From: Adineta steineri
Lineage: Eukaryota > Rotifera > Eurotatoria > Adinetida > Adinetidae
Assembly (NCBI GenBank): GCA_905250115.1
Contig: CAJNOI010000010.1
Location: 498,768 to 562,767, forward strand
Direction: 5' to 3'
DNA: 64,000 nt
Shown here: one piece after another, positions 1 through 12,594 of the stretch
How the letters are laid out: every line of letters starts with the position of its first letter
Numbering within the stretch: the first letter of the stretch is position 1
The notes under the pieces: model-generated
What the model was told of the DNA's origin: nothing
Seen by the model: only the letters and a program-made list of their open reading frames with translations
Databases searched by the model: none
Translations under genes and position numbers: made by a program

Positions 1-1450
1 GGTGGCACTTGTGATTGTTGTTGATACATTTGATTAGCAAGTTGAACTGCATTTGTTTTTGCTTGTGCTGCTCGTATACGACCTTCTTCCATAAGACGAT
101 GATATAAATCCATTGCTTCACGTAAATTTTTATTTAATTCTTCTAATTGTACATGTTTACGATCAACTTTTTCAAGTTCATGATCAATAAGTGGACCCAT
201 GGCATAACATGTATCTTCAAGCATAAGCATTTCATTTGAATCAGCTTCAATTTCACCGGTTGGATCAGCATTTTGTAACATAGCTAAACAACGATCAATA
301 AAACGTTCATCAATAACAATTTGATCTTTAATAATTTCATTCTGACGTTGTTGTTTTTGATTTAAATCCTATAAAAGAAAAGAAAACAAACTATCTTATT
401 AAAATATTTCTAATTTTTGTACATTAATTGTTTTGTTAGTTGTTCCATTCGATTGATTTGGTGAATCAACTTGTTGTTGAAGATTTTTAGTAACAAAATT
501 AGCTGGAAATAATCCTTCAACTCCATTATTAATTCCTTTCCACCAATGTTGATCAGTGTCATCAGTAATGATTAATATATCACCTGCTTTAAATGTAACT
601 TCATTGTCTTCAGCAGCTTCAAAATCATATAATGCTTTAGCTTTTTTTTCATTTCCACTTGTATTTATTGTTGTTGTTGTTGTTGTTGGATTTGATGAAT
701 TTGATTGTTGCATTGATGGATAAAGAGAATTTGACATGGTTTGTTGAGGTTTTGATTGGGTTGCTTCTTGCATTGATAAAGCGACTATAATTTAAAAATA
801 AATATATTTTTTGTGTTTCTTTAAATAAAAACTTACTAGCTTTTGCAAATTCTTCTTCTTCTCGTTTAGCTAATAAATCTTCTTGAGTTCTTCGTGAAGC
901 AACTGTTGCTACTGTTGGAGCTACTGTTGATAATGGTTGATTATTAGAACCATCAATAAATGTATAACCTTTTTCTGTTGTTAATTTCTTATAAGTAGCA
1001 CTAAGCATAGCATATTGTGCTTTATCTTTAAATTCTGGATCATCCATCCATTGTTTTATTAATGAACCTATACGATTTCGTACTATATTTTCTGTTCGTG
1101 TATCGTCAATAATTTCAACTAGTACATTCATCGTTGCACGTGATGTAAATAGTTGATGAAATTGTTGACCACAATTTTTTACAGCGGCATCAAATAATAT
1201 TAATGTATTCATTTGTAATTTTGTTTTACGAGTTTGTTTAAGTCGTTTTAATATTTGATCAAGTAATTCATTTGGTTTAACTTGCCCATTTTTAACATAA
1301 TCGCAAACCTCTAAAAAGAAAATTAAATTTAGAAAAGTTTATAATTTTTTTCTTGTTATTTTTCTTACCTAATATTCTATCCCAATTTTCTTCACTATTA
1401 TTTTCATTTGTTGCTGCTTCAAGAGCAATTTGAAAAGATTTTGCTGCCAT
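1..1450 (-). CDS. STAM: STAM-like endosomal ESCRT-0 adaptor (3' part beyond window)
   Basis: Partial gene; exons 1369-1450, 837-1310, 423-784 and 1-368 join in frame and run off the left edge. Start ATG is at 1450 (MAAKSFQIALEAATNENN). The order is an N-terminal VHS domain (residues ~1-145), a ubiquitin-interacting motif straddling an intron (EEEEFAKA then IALSMQEA), a Q/S/T-rich linker, an SH3 domain (KAKALYDFEAAEDNEVTF...DDTDQHWWKG...GLFPANFV) and the start of the GAT coiled-coil (DLNQKQQRQNEIIKDQ onward). This order is specific to STAM/Hse1. Known role: with HRS it forms ESCRT-0, which binds ubiquitinated cargo on early endosomes and sorts it to multivesicular bodies. The C-terminal tail is outside the window. 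Confidence is high because all four modules are in the canonical order. Confidence 0.93.
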
Positions 1451-2324
1451 ATTAATTCACTCAAATGTAAGAAATAAAAGTCGACATATTTTTATATCTA
1501 CAAAGAAGACGTATTTGTATGACTCATTATTATCTCGACGAATCACAAGCGTTGCGTATTTTACTCATTTCTATCTCGACAGCTCCCGCTCATTTACATA
1601 GACATAAACTATTTATTTTCTTTTTTTTTGCTATACAAACAAACAATGAATATCCTATGCTCGTTGCAATCATGTGATTGATGATGAATATGATTCAAAT
1701 CCTATCGAATAGAATAATCGAGAATATCATAAAAAAATAAAATAGTCTATACTTTCAACAATAATAATGAATTTTTTTTAAAAAAAAGAATTTCTATTAA
1801 ATATTTATTATATAGAATTCAGTGGAAAATAGAATCATGAAAAATATTTTACCTGTAAGAAAATTATGATTAATAAATGTTTCTACTAAAATAATAATTA
1901 TTGCTCATGTGAAATGTGTCATAAAATAAAATATAAGTTGTGCAGAAAAACTATTAGTAAAGGTCAATTTATTATCTTTGAAGATAAAAAATTTCATGAC
2001 ACATGTATGAGATGTGAAAAATGTGTTTAATAAAAAATAAAGATAATTCTTTTCTTTGCTAACTATAGGTTTATATGAAGAAAAGAACAATAACTGATTC
2101 AATTTTTTTTATCGTTGAAGACGATAATTTTTCTTTCAAATCAAACAAGAAAAAAACAAAGTTAGCCTTCGTTTCTTTTTGCTCTAGACATATTGTAACT
2201 TTAGTCGATATCAATATAAATAAAAGCACCAATGATAAAAATAATAAACTAAATTAAATAAATAAATCAAAATAGAAAAGCAAATTGCTACAGTTTACGG
2301 AATGTATAAATATGTTTTGATTTT
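1451..2324. other. Intergenic, no gene seen
   Basis: AT-rich spacer between the STAM start and the PDIA4 stop codon, including the STAM promoter side. Short open frames here have no recognisable domain and unconvincing composition. No repeat or RNA gene was identified. Confidence 0.6.
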
Positions 2325-4338
2325 TTAAAGTTCACTTTTTGATTGAAGATTTTTATCAATAAAATTAACTAAATCATTTATATCTCGATTTCCTTCATAT
2401 TTCACTGGTTGATTATTCATTGGAACAAAATAAATTGTCGGAAAACCAGTTACTTCAAAACCTGATGGAATATCATTTGCTGAAGCATCAATTTGAGTTA
2501 AAATGAGATTTGATTGACTAGTATATCGTTGAGCAAGTTTCATATATGTCGGTTTAAAATTTGTACAATGACCACACCTAAAAAAAACAATTAAACATTA
2601 ATAAAATAAAACTATGAATGAAATTAATCTAACCATGGTGCATAAAAAAAGACTACCGCATTTTTTGTTTTATCTTTAACAATTTTTTCAAAATTTTTTG
2701 CTACAACTGTATGTATTCCATTTGTAACCGATTGTTTTGGAATTGGTTGAGATTTAAAATATGGTTTCACTTTTCCTTTAATTAATTTACTAACAAATTC
2801 TTCAAATGACTCCGATGTAAATTCATCATCATCATCCATACGATATTTTAAACCATTTTTATCAAAACAACCAACATTTACATCTTCAGCAGATTCTTCA
2901 AGAGCAAATTCTTTTAATAATCCTGACATTTTTTCTTCATCAGCTACAGCAAATGTATATTTATCTTTATAATTATTTGCAACATTAAGAATTTTATTTC
3001 TCCAATATTGTGTTCGTTCACGATGTTCAAATGAAAAATCTAAATCATACATAACAACACATATTGGACGTCGTGATAAATAAATATTTCGTTGATTTTC
3101 TTCTGTTAAGATTCCTACTAATGGTATTTGATATTGTTCAATAAATAATTCAAAATCATTTTCATTCGCATTATGTTTATTGAAAATAAATTTTTCTTTT
3201 TCATATTTTGATCGAACATCGGAATGATGTTGAAGAACAATTGCTGGACTTTGTACATCATCAAAAACTGAGAATTTTTCAAATGTATGTCCAAATTGAA
3301 AAACTTTTCGTTTTGTATATGCATAATCAATAAATAATTGATATAAATGATCTTGATCATTTTGAAATACACCAATAATAACAGGTTGATCATTTTTTCT
3401 AAATAAATTTTTATAATCATTCATATTTCGTATTTCACGACTTGGTAATGATAAAAGTTCTTTCATTGTTGAAACAATTCCATGTTCAGTTTGTTCACCA
3501 TCATAACGAATTCGTTTACCACCTTTACGATAAACAAATAAAGTTGGATATCTATATATAAATAATAATTAAATTATAACAAAAAAAAAAAAGGTTTTTA
3601 ATTCTTACCCAGTGATATTATGTGAAGTAGCTAATTCGGTTTCAACAGTACTATCAACTTTAGCTAAACGAATGTTAGTATCTTTTTTTAATAATGTTGC
3701 TGCTTTTTCAAATTTTGGTTCAAGTCTTTTACAATGACCACACCATGGCGCATAAAATTCAACTAATGTTAATTCTTCATCAGTTGTAAATTTTTCAAAG
3801 TTTTCTTGTGTTAATTCAATAACATCTGATGGTGGTGGTGTCCAAGTTGGATCAGCAAATGTTTTCATAAAATCAGCAATAGCTGAAGCTGGTTGTCGAG
3901 GACCATCATAATCAACTGGTTTTTGACTATTTTTATGAAAGATTTTCAATGTTGGATAACCTTCAATTGAATATTCCATTGCTAATGATTGTTCAATTGT
4001 AGCATCAATTTTAGCAAAAGCAACAGGATTTTCTTCATCTTTCATTAAACGTGCAGCTTGTTCATAAAATGGTGCAAGTTGTTTACAATGACCACACCTT
4101 AAAAAGATTTACATTATATATATATATATAATATTCATTGAATTCATATTTACCATGGTGCATAGAATTCAACAAGTACTACTGGATTTTGTTGAATATA
4201 TTGTGTAAAATTATCTTTACTTAAATCAACAACGATATTTGGACCTGATAGTATAGCATTATCATCATCAGCTGTTGAAAAATCATCGACAGCCCATGTT
4301 AATAAGAAGAAAAAAGTTAGTAGTAAAATAGAACGCAT
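2325..4338 (-). CDS. PDIA4: Protein disulfide isomerase A4 (ERp72) type
   Basis: Four exons: 4154-4338, 3609-4097, 2634-3552, 2325-2577. The product starts with a signal peptide (MRSILLLTFFFLLTWA), then an acidic stretch. Three thioredoxin modules follow, each with FYAPWCGHC; the first and third active sites are split by an intron exactly at the W/C junction, while the second is intact in exon 2. Between the second and third lies a long redox-inactive b-b' region. The order a0-a-b-b'-a' is that of PDIA4/ERp72, an ER lumenal oxidoreductase that forms and shuffles disulfides. The C-terminus reads KSEL, a KDEL-like ER retrieval signal. The start codon is preceded by an acceptor-like TTGTAG. It lies 140 bp downstream of TMED10 on the same strand. 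Confidence is high. Confidence 0.93.
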
Positions 4339-4478
4339 CCTACAATGAACTAAAATAAAATAAGATTAATCGCAATACATAAAAATGTTAGTTTTGAATA
4401 TGAGTTTTTAATTTTGAGAAAACGAAAACAACAACAATAACGACAACAACAATAAATAATAATGTTAAGCAAAATGAT

Positions 4479-5181
4479 TTAGTCAATGAGTTTTTTAGCT
4501 TTAAAGTATCTACGTAAATAGAGTACTTGCCACAAAGCTAAACTCATTAAACAACACATTGAAAAAATGGAAAAGTAAAGAACTTTGTTATTTGTTGATT
4601 CATTTGTAGTACGCATTTCTTCTTCACGTTGTTTCATATAAGCAAAATCTGATACAATTGAAGTTGTTAAATCTTCTAAACGATTTAATTCAACTTCTAA
4701 TGGTTTAAGATTATTAGCTTTTGCTAATGCTTCATAATCTTTAGTTTCTACACCATGTTTTATTTTTATTGTTACTTCTTTAGTTGAATGTTGAGGTGAC
4801 AAATGATGTTTTTGTTGACCATGAGGTAATTTTGTTTCAACACATATATCAAATATATCAAAATCTTCGGTTGTAAATGCAAATCTTCCTTTCGTTGCAT
4901 CTTCTTTATTATAAAGGATATGACCTTTAGTATCTTTTACTTCGAGATGAGTTGATAAACCGGGTAGTGAAGTTATATCATAATCACCCGTAACCATAGT
5001 ATCCTAATTAAATAGAAATCAAAAGAAAATCTTGAGTGAAATTATAGAAAAGTAAATGGCAGACCTTGTGAACTTCTTCTTTTAAACATTTTCTTGTGCT
5101 AACTGGTAAGGTAAAACTGATTGAATAAGTATATCCAATGAGGAATATAGGAAATATGAGAAAGCTAAAAATGAGTTGCAT
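4479..5181 (-). CDS. TMED10: p24 family cargo receptor, TMED10 (p24-delta) type
   Basis: Two exons: 5065-5181 and 4479-5003. A signal peptide ([20 protein letters not shown]) is followed by a GOLD domain with the conserved [17 protein letters not shown] segment, a coiled-coil stalk ([19 protein letters not shown]...REEEMR), one membrane span near the C-terminus and the short cytosolic tail [12 protein letters not shown]. The tail carries the paired aromatic/dilysine features (YF, KK) used for COPII and COPI binding, and closely resembles TMED10 (LRRFFKAKKLIE). Known role: type I membrane cargo receptor cycling between ER and Golgi, including GPI-anchored cargo. Length (~211 aa) is typical. 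The next gene downstream on the same strand is the ER enzyme PDIA4. Confidence 0.93.
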
Positions 5182-6716
5182 CGTTGGTAATAATAATTAA
5201 CAGCAAAGCAATGAGAAATTGACACAGCCGGTCGAATAGATCAGAATTATTGTCAGTTTACCACGTCAGGTCAGGCTTTCCGTAATTTTACCAATTATAA
5301 TATGTCACCAAGTATTAGAACAAAAAGAAGTCATATAGTTAATTTTTTTATTTTTTATTTCAAAAATTTCTATTTAAAAAAAATAGATGATGATAAATTT
5401 AACAAAATGTCAAATAGATGGCGTTAGTATATGAAGATTAGATATGATCATTTCTTATCTACAAATCAATGCTACATTTTTTTAGGAAATTATATAGTTC
5501 TATAAATACTATTACTGATTGTCTATCATTGGTTTTAATTATAATGACGAGTATGAGTAAAAACTCAATAGTTTGCTTTATTTTTCATTTTGTACTTCAT
5601 CTCCTCTTCTATTCTATAACAATGCAAAGTAACAGATAAGAGTCTTTATTCTAACTCTTATAAGTATAGTTGGGATTTCTATCCAAGGTTCATGAAATCG
5701 TGGACTCTACAAAAGCGTCTCATCATACAAAGCTATCACTTCTCAAATAAAATACAACAAGTATTCTATTGTAGAATTCATTGAAATAGTAGTAGAAGCC
5801 AGTGGATACAATGCAATAAAATCAAGTAGAATTATCATTGTAGAAATCAACTGTTGCCTATATACCATAAGAAATATTACACAAACAGGCAAAAGGTACG
5901 CAAACAACTGCTAAGTTTTGAAATAAAAAATAGTGGAAAACATGAACTTATTCTGTTTATTCGTGTCTCTACATTTCAGCAATACACAAGAGTACGCTTT
6001 CTTCCCATCAATACTTACTCATAGACTCTCATGATTTGACTAATATTTTTTAAACGTATAAATATACAAATGAAATATAATACTTTTACTTTTCTAACTA
6101 AATACGGATCATTCTTATAATCATGTATAACAATGTCATCATAGTGAGATAGATTTTCTACTCCAGCAAAATCACTACTTCGTCATAATGAACAAATTTC
6201 ATTCTTCTGGTGATAGCGAGATGAAAGTTTTCGATGTACGATATGTGATGAAAAATTCCAATAGAAACCTTTTCTGAAATATTCATGTATCGGTTTTTTT
6301 TCAAGTAATCGAATTAATCTTGAAGATATTTTTCGTATTATTTTAGAAACTATTTTCTAAATTTAATCTTTTTAAAGATAAAGATCAAACTTCGAACTAT
6401 TATTTATACACATGTTATTGCATATGGTTTCATCAATAACATTTTCTTTTGCGCACAATTTCGAAGTCAATATCAATCGTTTCTCAAGAATTTTTATGTC
6501 GAAATCATCGTCTATATTTTAGTCCCTTTTTTCTTTCATCTTTCTCCTAATTTCTGTTGTTGTATTCCATAGATACGATGTTATCTTTGTTGACAAAAAG
6601 TAACGTTGTATGTATGTATCCTTATCTTGACAATACATACTTTCTTAAAGTTTTTCTTCTCGTTTTCATGAATTCTAAGCTTATTATTAACGCTTTTTTT
6701 CTAAAATGAAAAAATG
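5182..6716. other. Intergenic, no gene seen
   Basis: About 1.5 kb of AT-rich DNA between the TMED10 start and the sequence beside the assembly gap. I found no coding exon with good splice borders and no repeat family. It holds the TMED10 promoter and possibly the 3' end of the first innexin. Confidence 0.5.
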
Positions 6717-6770
6717 TTAGTTGAACATAGACGAGATTATCCTACATATCAAATGGCTTATCAATGTTTT

Positions 6771-6870
6771 NNNNNNNNNNNNNNNNNNNNNNNNNNNNNN
6801 NNNNNNNNNNNNNNNNNNNNNNNNNNNNNNNNNNNNNNNNNNNNNNNNNNNNNNNNNNNNNNNNNNNNNN
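6771..6870. other. Assembly gap (100 N)
   Basis: Exactly 100 consecutive N, the usual placeholder for a gap of unknown size. It falls at the 3' side of the first innexin gene, where the last exon is expected, so true spacing and sequence here are unknown. Confidence 0.99.
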
Positions 6871-7854
6871 ATTATTTTTTTAATTTTTAAATCTACTTTT
6901 TCATTATAGATATTAACTGGAAGAAGACATTGAACTTCATATGGATGAATATTATCACCAAGTGTTCGAATAGAAAATCTGCACATAGTTATACGTGGAA
7001 AACGTTCAAGAGATTCTATATCTTGTCCATAAAACCATTTTTGAAGAATTTCCAAACCATACAAATGAAATTTACTACCCATAAAAATATTCAAGAGAAA
7101 AAGTTGACCAATAGCATTAGTAATATAAAGTAATTTAACTAAAATATAACCAAAAGCTAAATAATTTCCGGAACGTTGACCCACAGTACAACATATTAAA
7201 CATGAAAAACGTTTCCAAGTACTATATCTATTAATAATAAGAGAGAATTTATTTTCTAAATTATATTAATTCTTACATAAATCCATGATGATAATCTCGT
7301 TGATATGTTAATGCTTTATCAATATGTTTTGCTAATGATATCATAGGATCTTTTCTATTTTCACTATTTAATTGATCCATTCCACTCATAATATTTGTAA
7401 TAGCTTTTGCATCAATTCCACAATTTCTATTTAATTTTCTCCAAATGAAACCAGGTATATAGAAAAGCATCATCATTATAAAAAGAATAAATGGTACCCA
7501 TTGATAATACGGTCTAAAATAATTTATATATAAAAATACGAAATTCTGTTTTTATTCTTATACAAACATTCTTTCAGGTCGTGCTTGATTTCGATTTGGT
7601 AATGGTTTATCAAATGGTAAATAATACGAAGAACTTATCCAACAAACCCAATTAACATAGCTAAGATGATCACCAGCGATATTATGTGTATAACAATTTA
7701 TTGGATTACCCACAAAATTTGTTGATGTAACAATAGTAAAACATATTCCAATAATAATCATCGAATATCTTCGACTAAGTCGATCATAAAAATCATCATT
7801 TTTAATACGTGGTAAACCAAGTTTACTAAATGCGTCAATAACAGGATAAAGCAT
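6871..7854 (-). CDS. Innexin A, gap-junction protein (3' exon lost in gap)
   Basis: Exons 7568-7854, 7277-7513 and the segment ending at 7227 join in frame; the third runs into the N gap. The product has the innexin start (DAFSKLGLPRIKNDDFYDRLSRRYS), a first membrane span, extracellular loop 1 with two cysteines (NCYTHNIAG...YVNWVCW), the diagnostic YYQWVPF at the start of TM2 (PERI-PYYQWVPF across the first splice), TM3, and loop 2 with its two cysteines (ITMCRF...YEVQCLLPVNIYNEKV). Known role: forms intercellular channels and hemichannels in protostomes. TM4 and the C-terminal tail, which form exon 4 of the neighbouring paralog, are missing here, most likely inside the gap. The first two introns sit at the same codons as in innexin B, and exon 2 has the same 237-nt length. 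Confidence 0.9.
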
Positions 7855-8336
7855 ATCTTATAAGTCTATTAAATGACTATTTGTCGTAACGAAAGACGAA
7901 ATACTATAGTGTTCAGTTAACGTTATTATTTTTCTTTTTCTTTCTCTTTCGATATAATAAAGCATGTATATATGTATGTTTACCTCCCATAAGATGATTT
8001 AATAGAGAATAAAAACAACTTTATTTGTTTCAGAAAATTTTCTTCATAAATTTCATTTAATATAAGTTTCACAGAAGTTTTATTATTACCACTACATAGA
8101 CAGGAAAAAAACAGGAAAAAAAAGCAGAAAGAAAACATAGAATGATAGTAATCCAAATAGGTAAATATCAAGTTCTCATCAATTAAATGTATACAAGAAC
8201 AAAAAAAAGGAGAAAAAGATACAATAATGCAAAAAAAAAAGAAGAAAGAAAAGAAAGAACCAAAACAACATTATCATCCTCTGTTTTTGAAGGGCTCATC
8301 TAGTCTTTTGATTTAATATATAGATATATTAAATAA
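7855..8336. other. Spacer between tandem innexins
   Basis: 482 bp between the innexin B stop and the innexin A start. It is AT-rich with pyrimidine tracts (7921-7950) and poly-A runs (8190-8250). No exon was identified; it presumably holds the innexin B 3' UTR and the innexin A promoter. Confidence 0.5.
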
Positions 8337-9863
8337 TCATGATAATATGCCTGACATTGGTGGTAATAATTTTTCATTTCCTTCGCCAGCACCATTTTGT
8401 TTCAATGGACTTTTAACACCTAAACCAATTATTTGTCCACCATTATCAGATTCTGGTGATGCATTAAAACGAATTTGTGGCATAACTTTCCAATTGTCCC
8501 ATAATGCACAAACAACTTCACCAGCAATAACATTATTTGTATTTTTTTTAACAATACGTAATAGAAGAAGACCATCTTGACGACAATAACTATTAACAAA
8601 TTCTTCAAGACGTTTTATAGGTGCTTGATCATGATCAGTACTTGAACCAATACCAGTTGTTGATGATGATGCTGATGATGTATAATAACGAATATCATTT
8701 GCTTTTAAAAATCTACGAACAAAATTTGTTCGAGCATTTGCTGTGAAATAATATAGCCATTTAATAAGGCCATAAATCGAAGCTGCAGCAACAAAAGCAA
8801 GCCAGAACCATATCAATAAAAAGATCTAAATATAAAAAATTTATTTTAATTAGAAATTAACATTTTGTTTTTTCAATTCTACTTTTTCATTATAGATGTT
8901 AATTGGTAGAAGACATTGAACATCATATGGTTGAATATTATCACCGAGTGTTCGAATAATAAATTTACACATAGTTATACGTGGAAAACGTTCAACAGCT
9001 TCCATATCTTGTCCATTCATCCAACGTTGAATTGTTTCAAGACCAATTAAACTAAATCCACGTCCCATAAAAATATTCAAGAGAAAAAGTTGACCAATTG
9101 CATTGGCAATATAAAGTAATTTAACTAAAACATATGTTAAAGCTAAATAATTGCCTGATTGACGACCGATAGTACAACAAAGGATTGATCCAACACGTCG
9201 ACGAACATTATACCTAATAAATTGAAAAAAATAAAATAAGATAATTTTTATAATTCAACAAAATAAAATGATTACATACATGAAACCATGATCATATTCA
9301 CGATGATAAGCTAAAGCTTTATCAATATGTTTAGCTAAAGATCGGACAGCTTTTTCTCTTTTTTCTCCATCCATTTGATCCATATCAGCAACCATTTTTG
9401 TAATAACTTTTGTATTTATTCCACATGCTTTAGTAAGATTACGCCATACGAAACCCGGTAAATAAAAGAGAAACATCATACAAAGTAAAATAAATGGTAC
9501 CCATTGATAATAAGGACTAAACGTAAAATAAAAAAAAAACGAAAATAGAATTATTCTTATTATCTAAACATACATTTTCTCTGGTGGTTGTTCATAACGT
9601 GTTGGTAAAGGTTTTTCAAATGGCATGTAATATGAAGAACTTATCCAACATACCCAATTAACATAACTAATATGACTTCCAGCAATATTTTGTGTATAAC
9701 AATTTATTGGATGACCAACAAATTGTGATGAACTAACAATTAGAAATGATACACCAAGTAGTATCATGGAATATTTACGACTTAATCGGTCATAAAAATC
9801 ATCATTTTTAATACCCGGTGAGCCGAGTTTACGAAATGCATCTGTGACTAAATAGAGTGACAT
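8337..9863 (-). CDS. Innexin B, gap-junction protein
   Basis: Four exons: 9574-9863, 9280-9516, 8862-9213, 8337-8825. The full-length product has four membrane spans: N-terminus DAFRKLGSPGIKNDDFYDRLSRKYS; loop 1 cysteines (NCYTQNIAG...YVNWVCW); PEKI-PYYQWVPF at TM2; loop 2 cysteines (ITMCKF...YDVQCLLPINIYNEKV); TM4 in exon 4 (IFLLIWFWLAFVAAASIYGL); and a cytosolic tail with a Ser/Thr-rich insert. I chose the first splice as AAAAT|GTATGT because it restores the invariant QWVPF frame. An acceptor-like CTTTCTTTAG abuts the start codon, as expected for trans-splicing or a 5' UTR intron. It is a tandem paralog of innexin A and an expected partner in gap junctions, though pairing cannot be told from sequence. 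Confidence 0.93.
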
Positions 9864-12594
9864 CTAAAGAAAGAAAACTGATATTATCAATAAGATATAC
9901 GAAAAAAAAAACGACGAATATCCAACAAGAAATATGCCCTTATTATGTTAAATCAATAATAATATTCAGAAAAAGAGGAAATAGATGGTGAATGGGACAG
10001 GTCAGCAAGGATTTTTTTTTATTTTTTTTCCTCCTTCGTTCTTTCTCTTTATATGAAAAGAAGATAGACGGCGCCGTGTCTGCCATGTGAACGTCTCTTC
10101 TCTATAGGGCAAAACATCGCTGTTGTATTGTATGTGTACATATACATGCAGTAACCAATCTTCTTCGACATGTACAGATGAAGAAGAAGACGAAGAATAA
10201 TGATCAAGTGACCGGTGGGTCGTTCTCGTCGTTCTGTCGTTGTCATTCAAATCTATATAGAAAAGGGAGGTGCTCTCTGAGGGAGAGTGATGAATGTTTC
10301 GACTTTCTTTCTCTCTCTCCTTCTCCTTCTTCCTTTTCTCACTACGCTGTAGTAATACATTCATACGGCCAGTTCGACGGCCAATACTGATTCATTATGT
10401 ATATGCTGATAGCGCGCGTACCCCAAGTGGCATTCTTTTTTTCTTTCTGTCTCTTCACATCTATATATATGTATATAGTTACTTATTACGTACGGACAAG
10501 ATGAGAACACGAAACAATATATAAATGTACGCTGTTTTCGAACATTAATGTGAAATATCACGCGTACATTTTATATGAAAAGACATTACTATAAATCGTC
10601 TTTAGTAAATGAAATGATTGTCGTATATATAGAACAATAATCGATAGGATTGATTTTACAGGGATTCGTTTACGAAAAATATTGAACCATATCAATGAGT
10701 CAAGGTTGTAGAGATATAAAATCTAGATAGAATATAATCAGTATTTAATTTTCTATTGATTAGATAAAAAGGAAACGACTACATATAAATATTTTTACAT
10801 GATAGATGATCTGTACATACAACTAATGAAAAAAATGTGACATTTATATTAATAGCCATTAAAAAATGGCATTGTAATATAAGTAGTTAATTTCATAGGC
10901 ATTAATCGAAGAATATATTAAAAAAAAATGAATGACTTTATCTTTACTTAATTTTAACAGTAGTGATGCAAGAGAGATTTGAATTCTGATACTAATCGTC
11001 TATTGCTCTTTATAGAATGTTTATAGGTTATGAATAGTTAACTTAGTGTCAAGTAGAATGAAGTGACTATTGAGTATTAAGTTTTCGATAGAAAGCAAAA
11101 GTTGAAGTTAATGATTCTTACCGTTTCGCGATTCAACAATGTATGATGATGATGATGTTGTTACTGTTCTTACTGTTGATATGGCTTAAAATGAAACGAT
11201 AGATATAGAGCCCATAATATACAGATTCGACAATGGCATTTTCACGGAGGCTGATGTGCGTAGGTGTAGAAAGTGGATAAGTACGTGTCTGACCGTGAAT
11301 CGTGAAGAACGAAGTAACAAAAAGTAATTTATAACAAGAATCTGTGATATGTATATCTTATTCGACAAGCATATCGATATCTGTTAACTAGAAAGAAAAT
11401 TTTTTTGATATCAGTGCACATAGCAACAACAACATTGTTTTCTGTTTTCAATATGAAAAAATATGTAACAAAATGTTTAATCTTAAAAACCAGATAAAAC
11501 GTACCGATCATATTAAAAATATTTTATAAATCTGGTTTTTTTATTAAAACAGAAATATTTCCACTATTAATAAGATTTACACAATCAATCACTTAAATAA
11601 CCTATTGACTCTATCATAAAATGTACAAATTATTTTCTTTTTGTAGTTAGAGTGCTTCATTTTTACAATAGGTATACTTGCAGAGGATGTAGAAGCTGTA
11701 AGAATGAAAAGAATAAAGAATGTGCAAAATATTTAACGTAATGTAAACAATAGATTAACTACTCTTGAATATATTTGTTTTTCTACAAGATTAAAATGAT
11801 AGATTTTCAATGATCTTAATCTATAAATTTTAAATAATATATTTTCCTTTTTTCTTTAGTATTAAGATTTTATTGACTCATGAGTGCAGTTTATTTTTTG
11901 ATCTCTTTCAAAAGGTTTCTTTTATGTCTCAAATTTTTATTTTTTGTACAGAATGATTTAAGTCTGTATATTGATTTATTATTTCAGAATATATATATCA
12001 GCATTGGATTTGCTTCTGTTTGCATTAAATATCATTAAGAAAATTAAAAAAATTCTATGTTACATTCGTTATTTCTTTATATATATATATATGTACATAT
12101 AACTATTATGTCATTGCTATGAGTAAAGGGAAACATCCATGTATACATTCTTAATAGGGGAGACTTCTCACAACTTTTTGAAAAATCAAAAAATATTTTC
12201 CACGAGTTTTCAAGAACTGGAGGGAGACCTCCTCACCTTCTCGATCGCATCGATCCCGTCTTGTCTTTCGTCTAGAACTAAGGATATACTATAGAAAGTT
12301 TTGTGACGCTAGTTCTTACGTGGACCACATGCGTAACGAACAAACAAACTTTCTTCTTTATATATACAGATAGATAAAGTAATTAATTACGACTATTTTG
12401 TTATTGTTAATATTGAATTTTATTAGTTGTATTCATTTCTTTTTCTCCATTTAATTATTTATCTGACTGTTACTTGAATTTTAATTCTATATTGTGTATT
12501 TAAATAAAAAAAGAAATGCATATTTTTATTATAATTTTTTATTGAACATAAAAAACTATAAAAACATGTTCGAAATTAAATTATTGCATTTGAA
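9864..12594. other. Intergenic 2.7 kb upstream of innexin B
   Basis: No convincing exon. It contains CT/GA-rich low-complexity DNA (about 10005-10480, including a TCTCTCTCC run near 10310), AT-rich DNA, and a GC-richer patch at 12155-12330 with two related GGGAGAC...CTCAC motifs. Open frames in the CT-rich part have biased, repeat-driven composition and no domain. Confidence 0.5.

Noticed and set aside
7564..7569. Splicing innexin A exon 1 at TTT|GTATAAG
   Set aside because: It breaks the frame before QWVPF; using AAT-proximal GTTTGT gives the conserved PYYQWVPF in both innexins.
10002..10561. Several overlapping frames on both strands in CT-rich DNA
   Set aside because: All share the same low-complexity DNA and give Ser/Arg/Phe-rich products without recognisable features.
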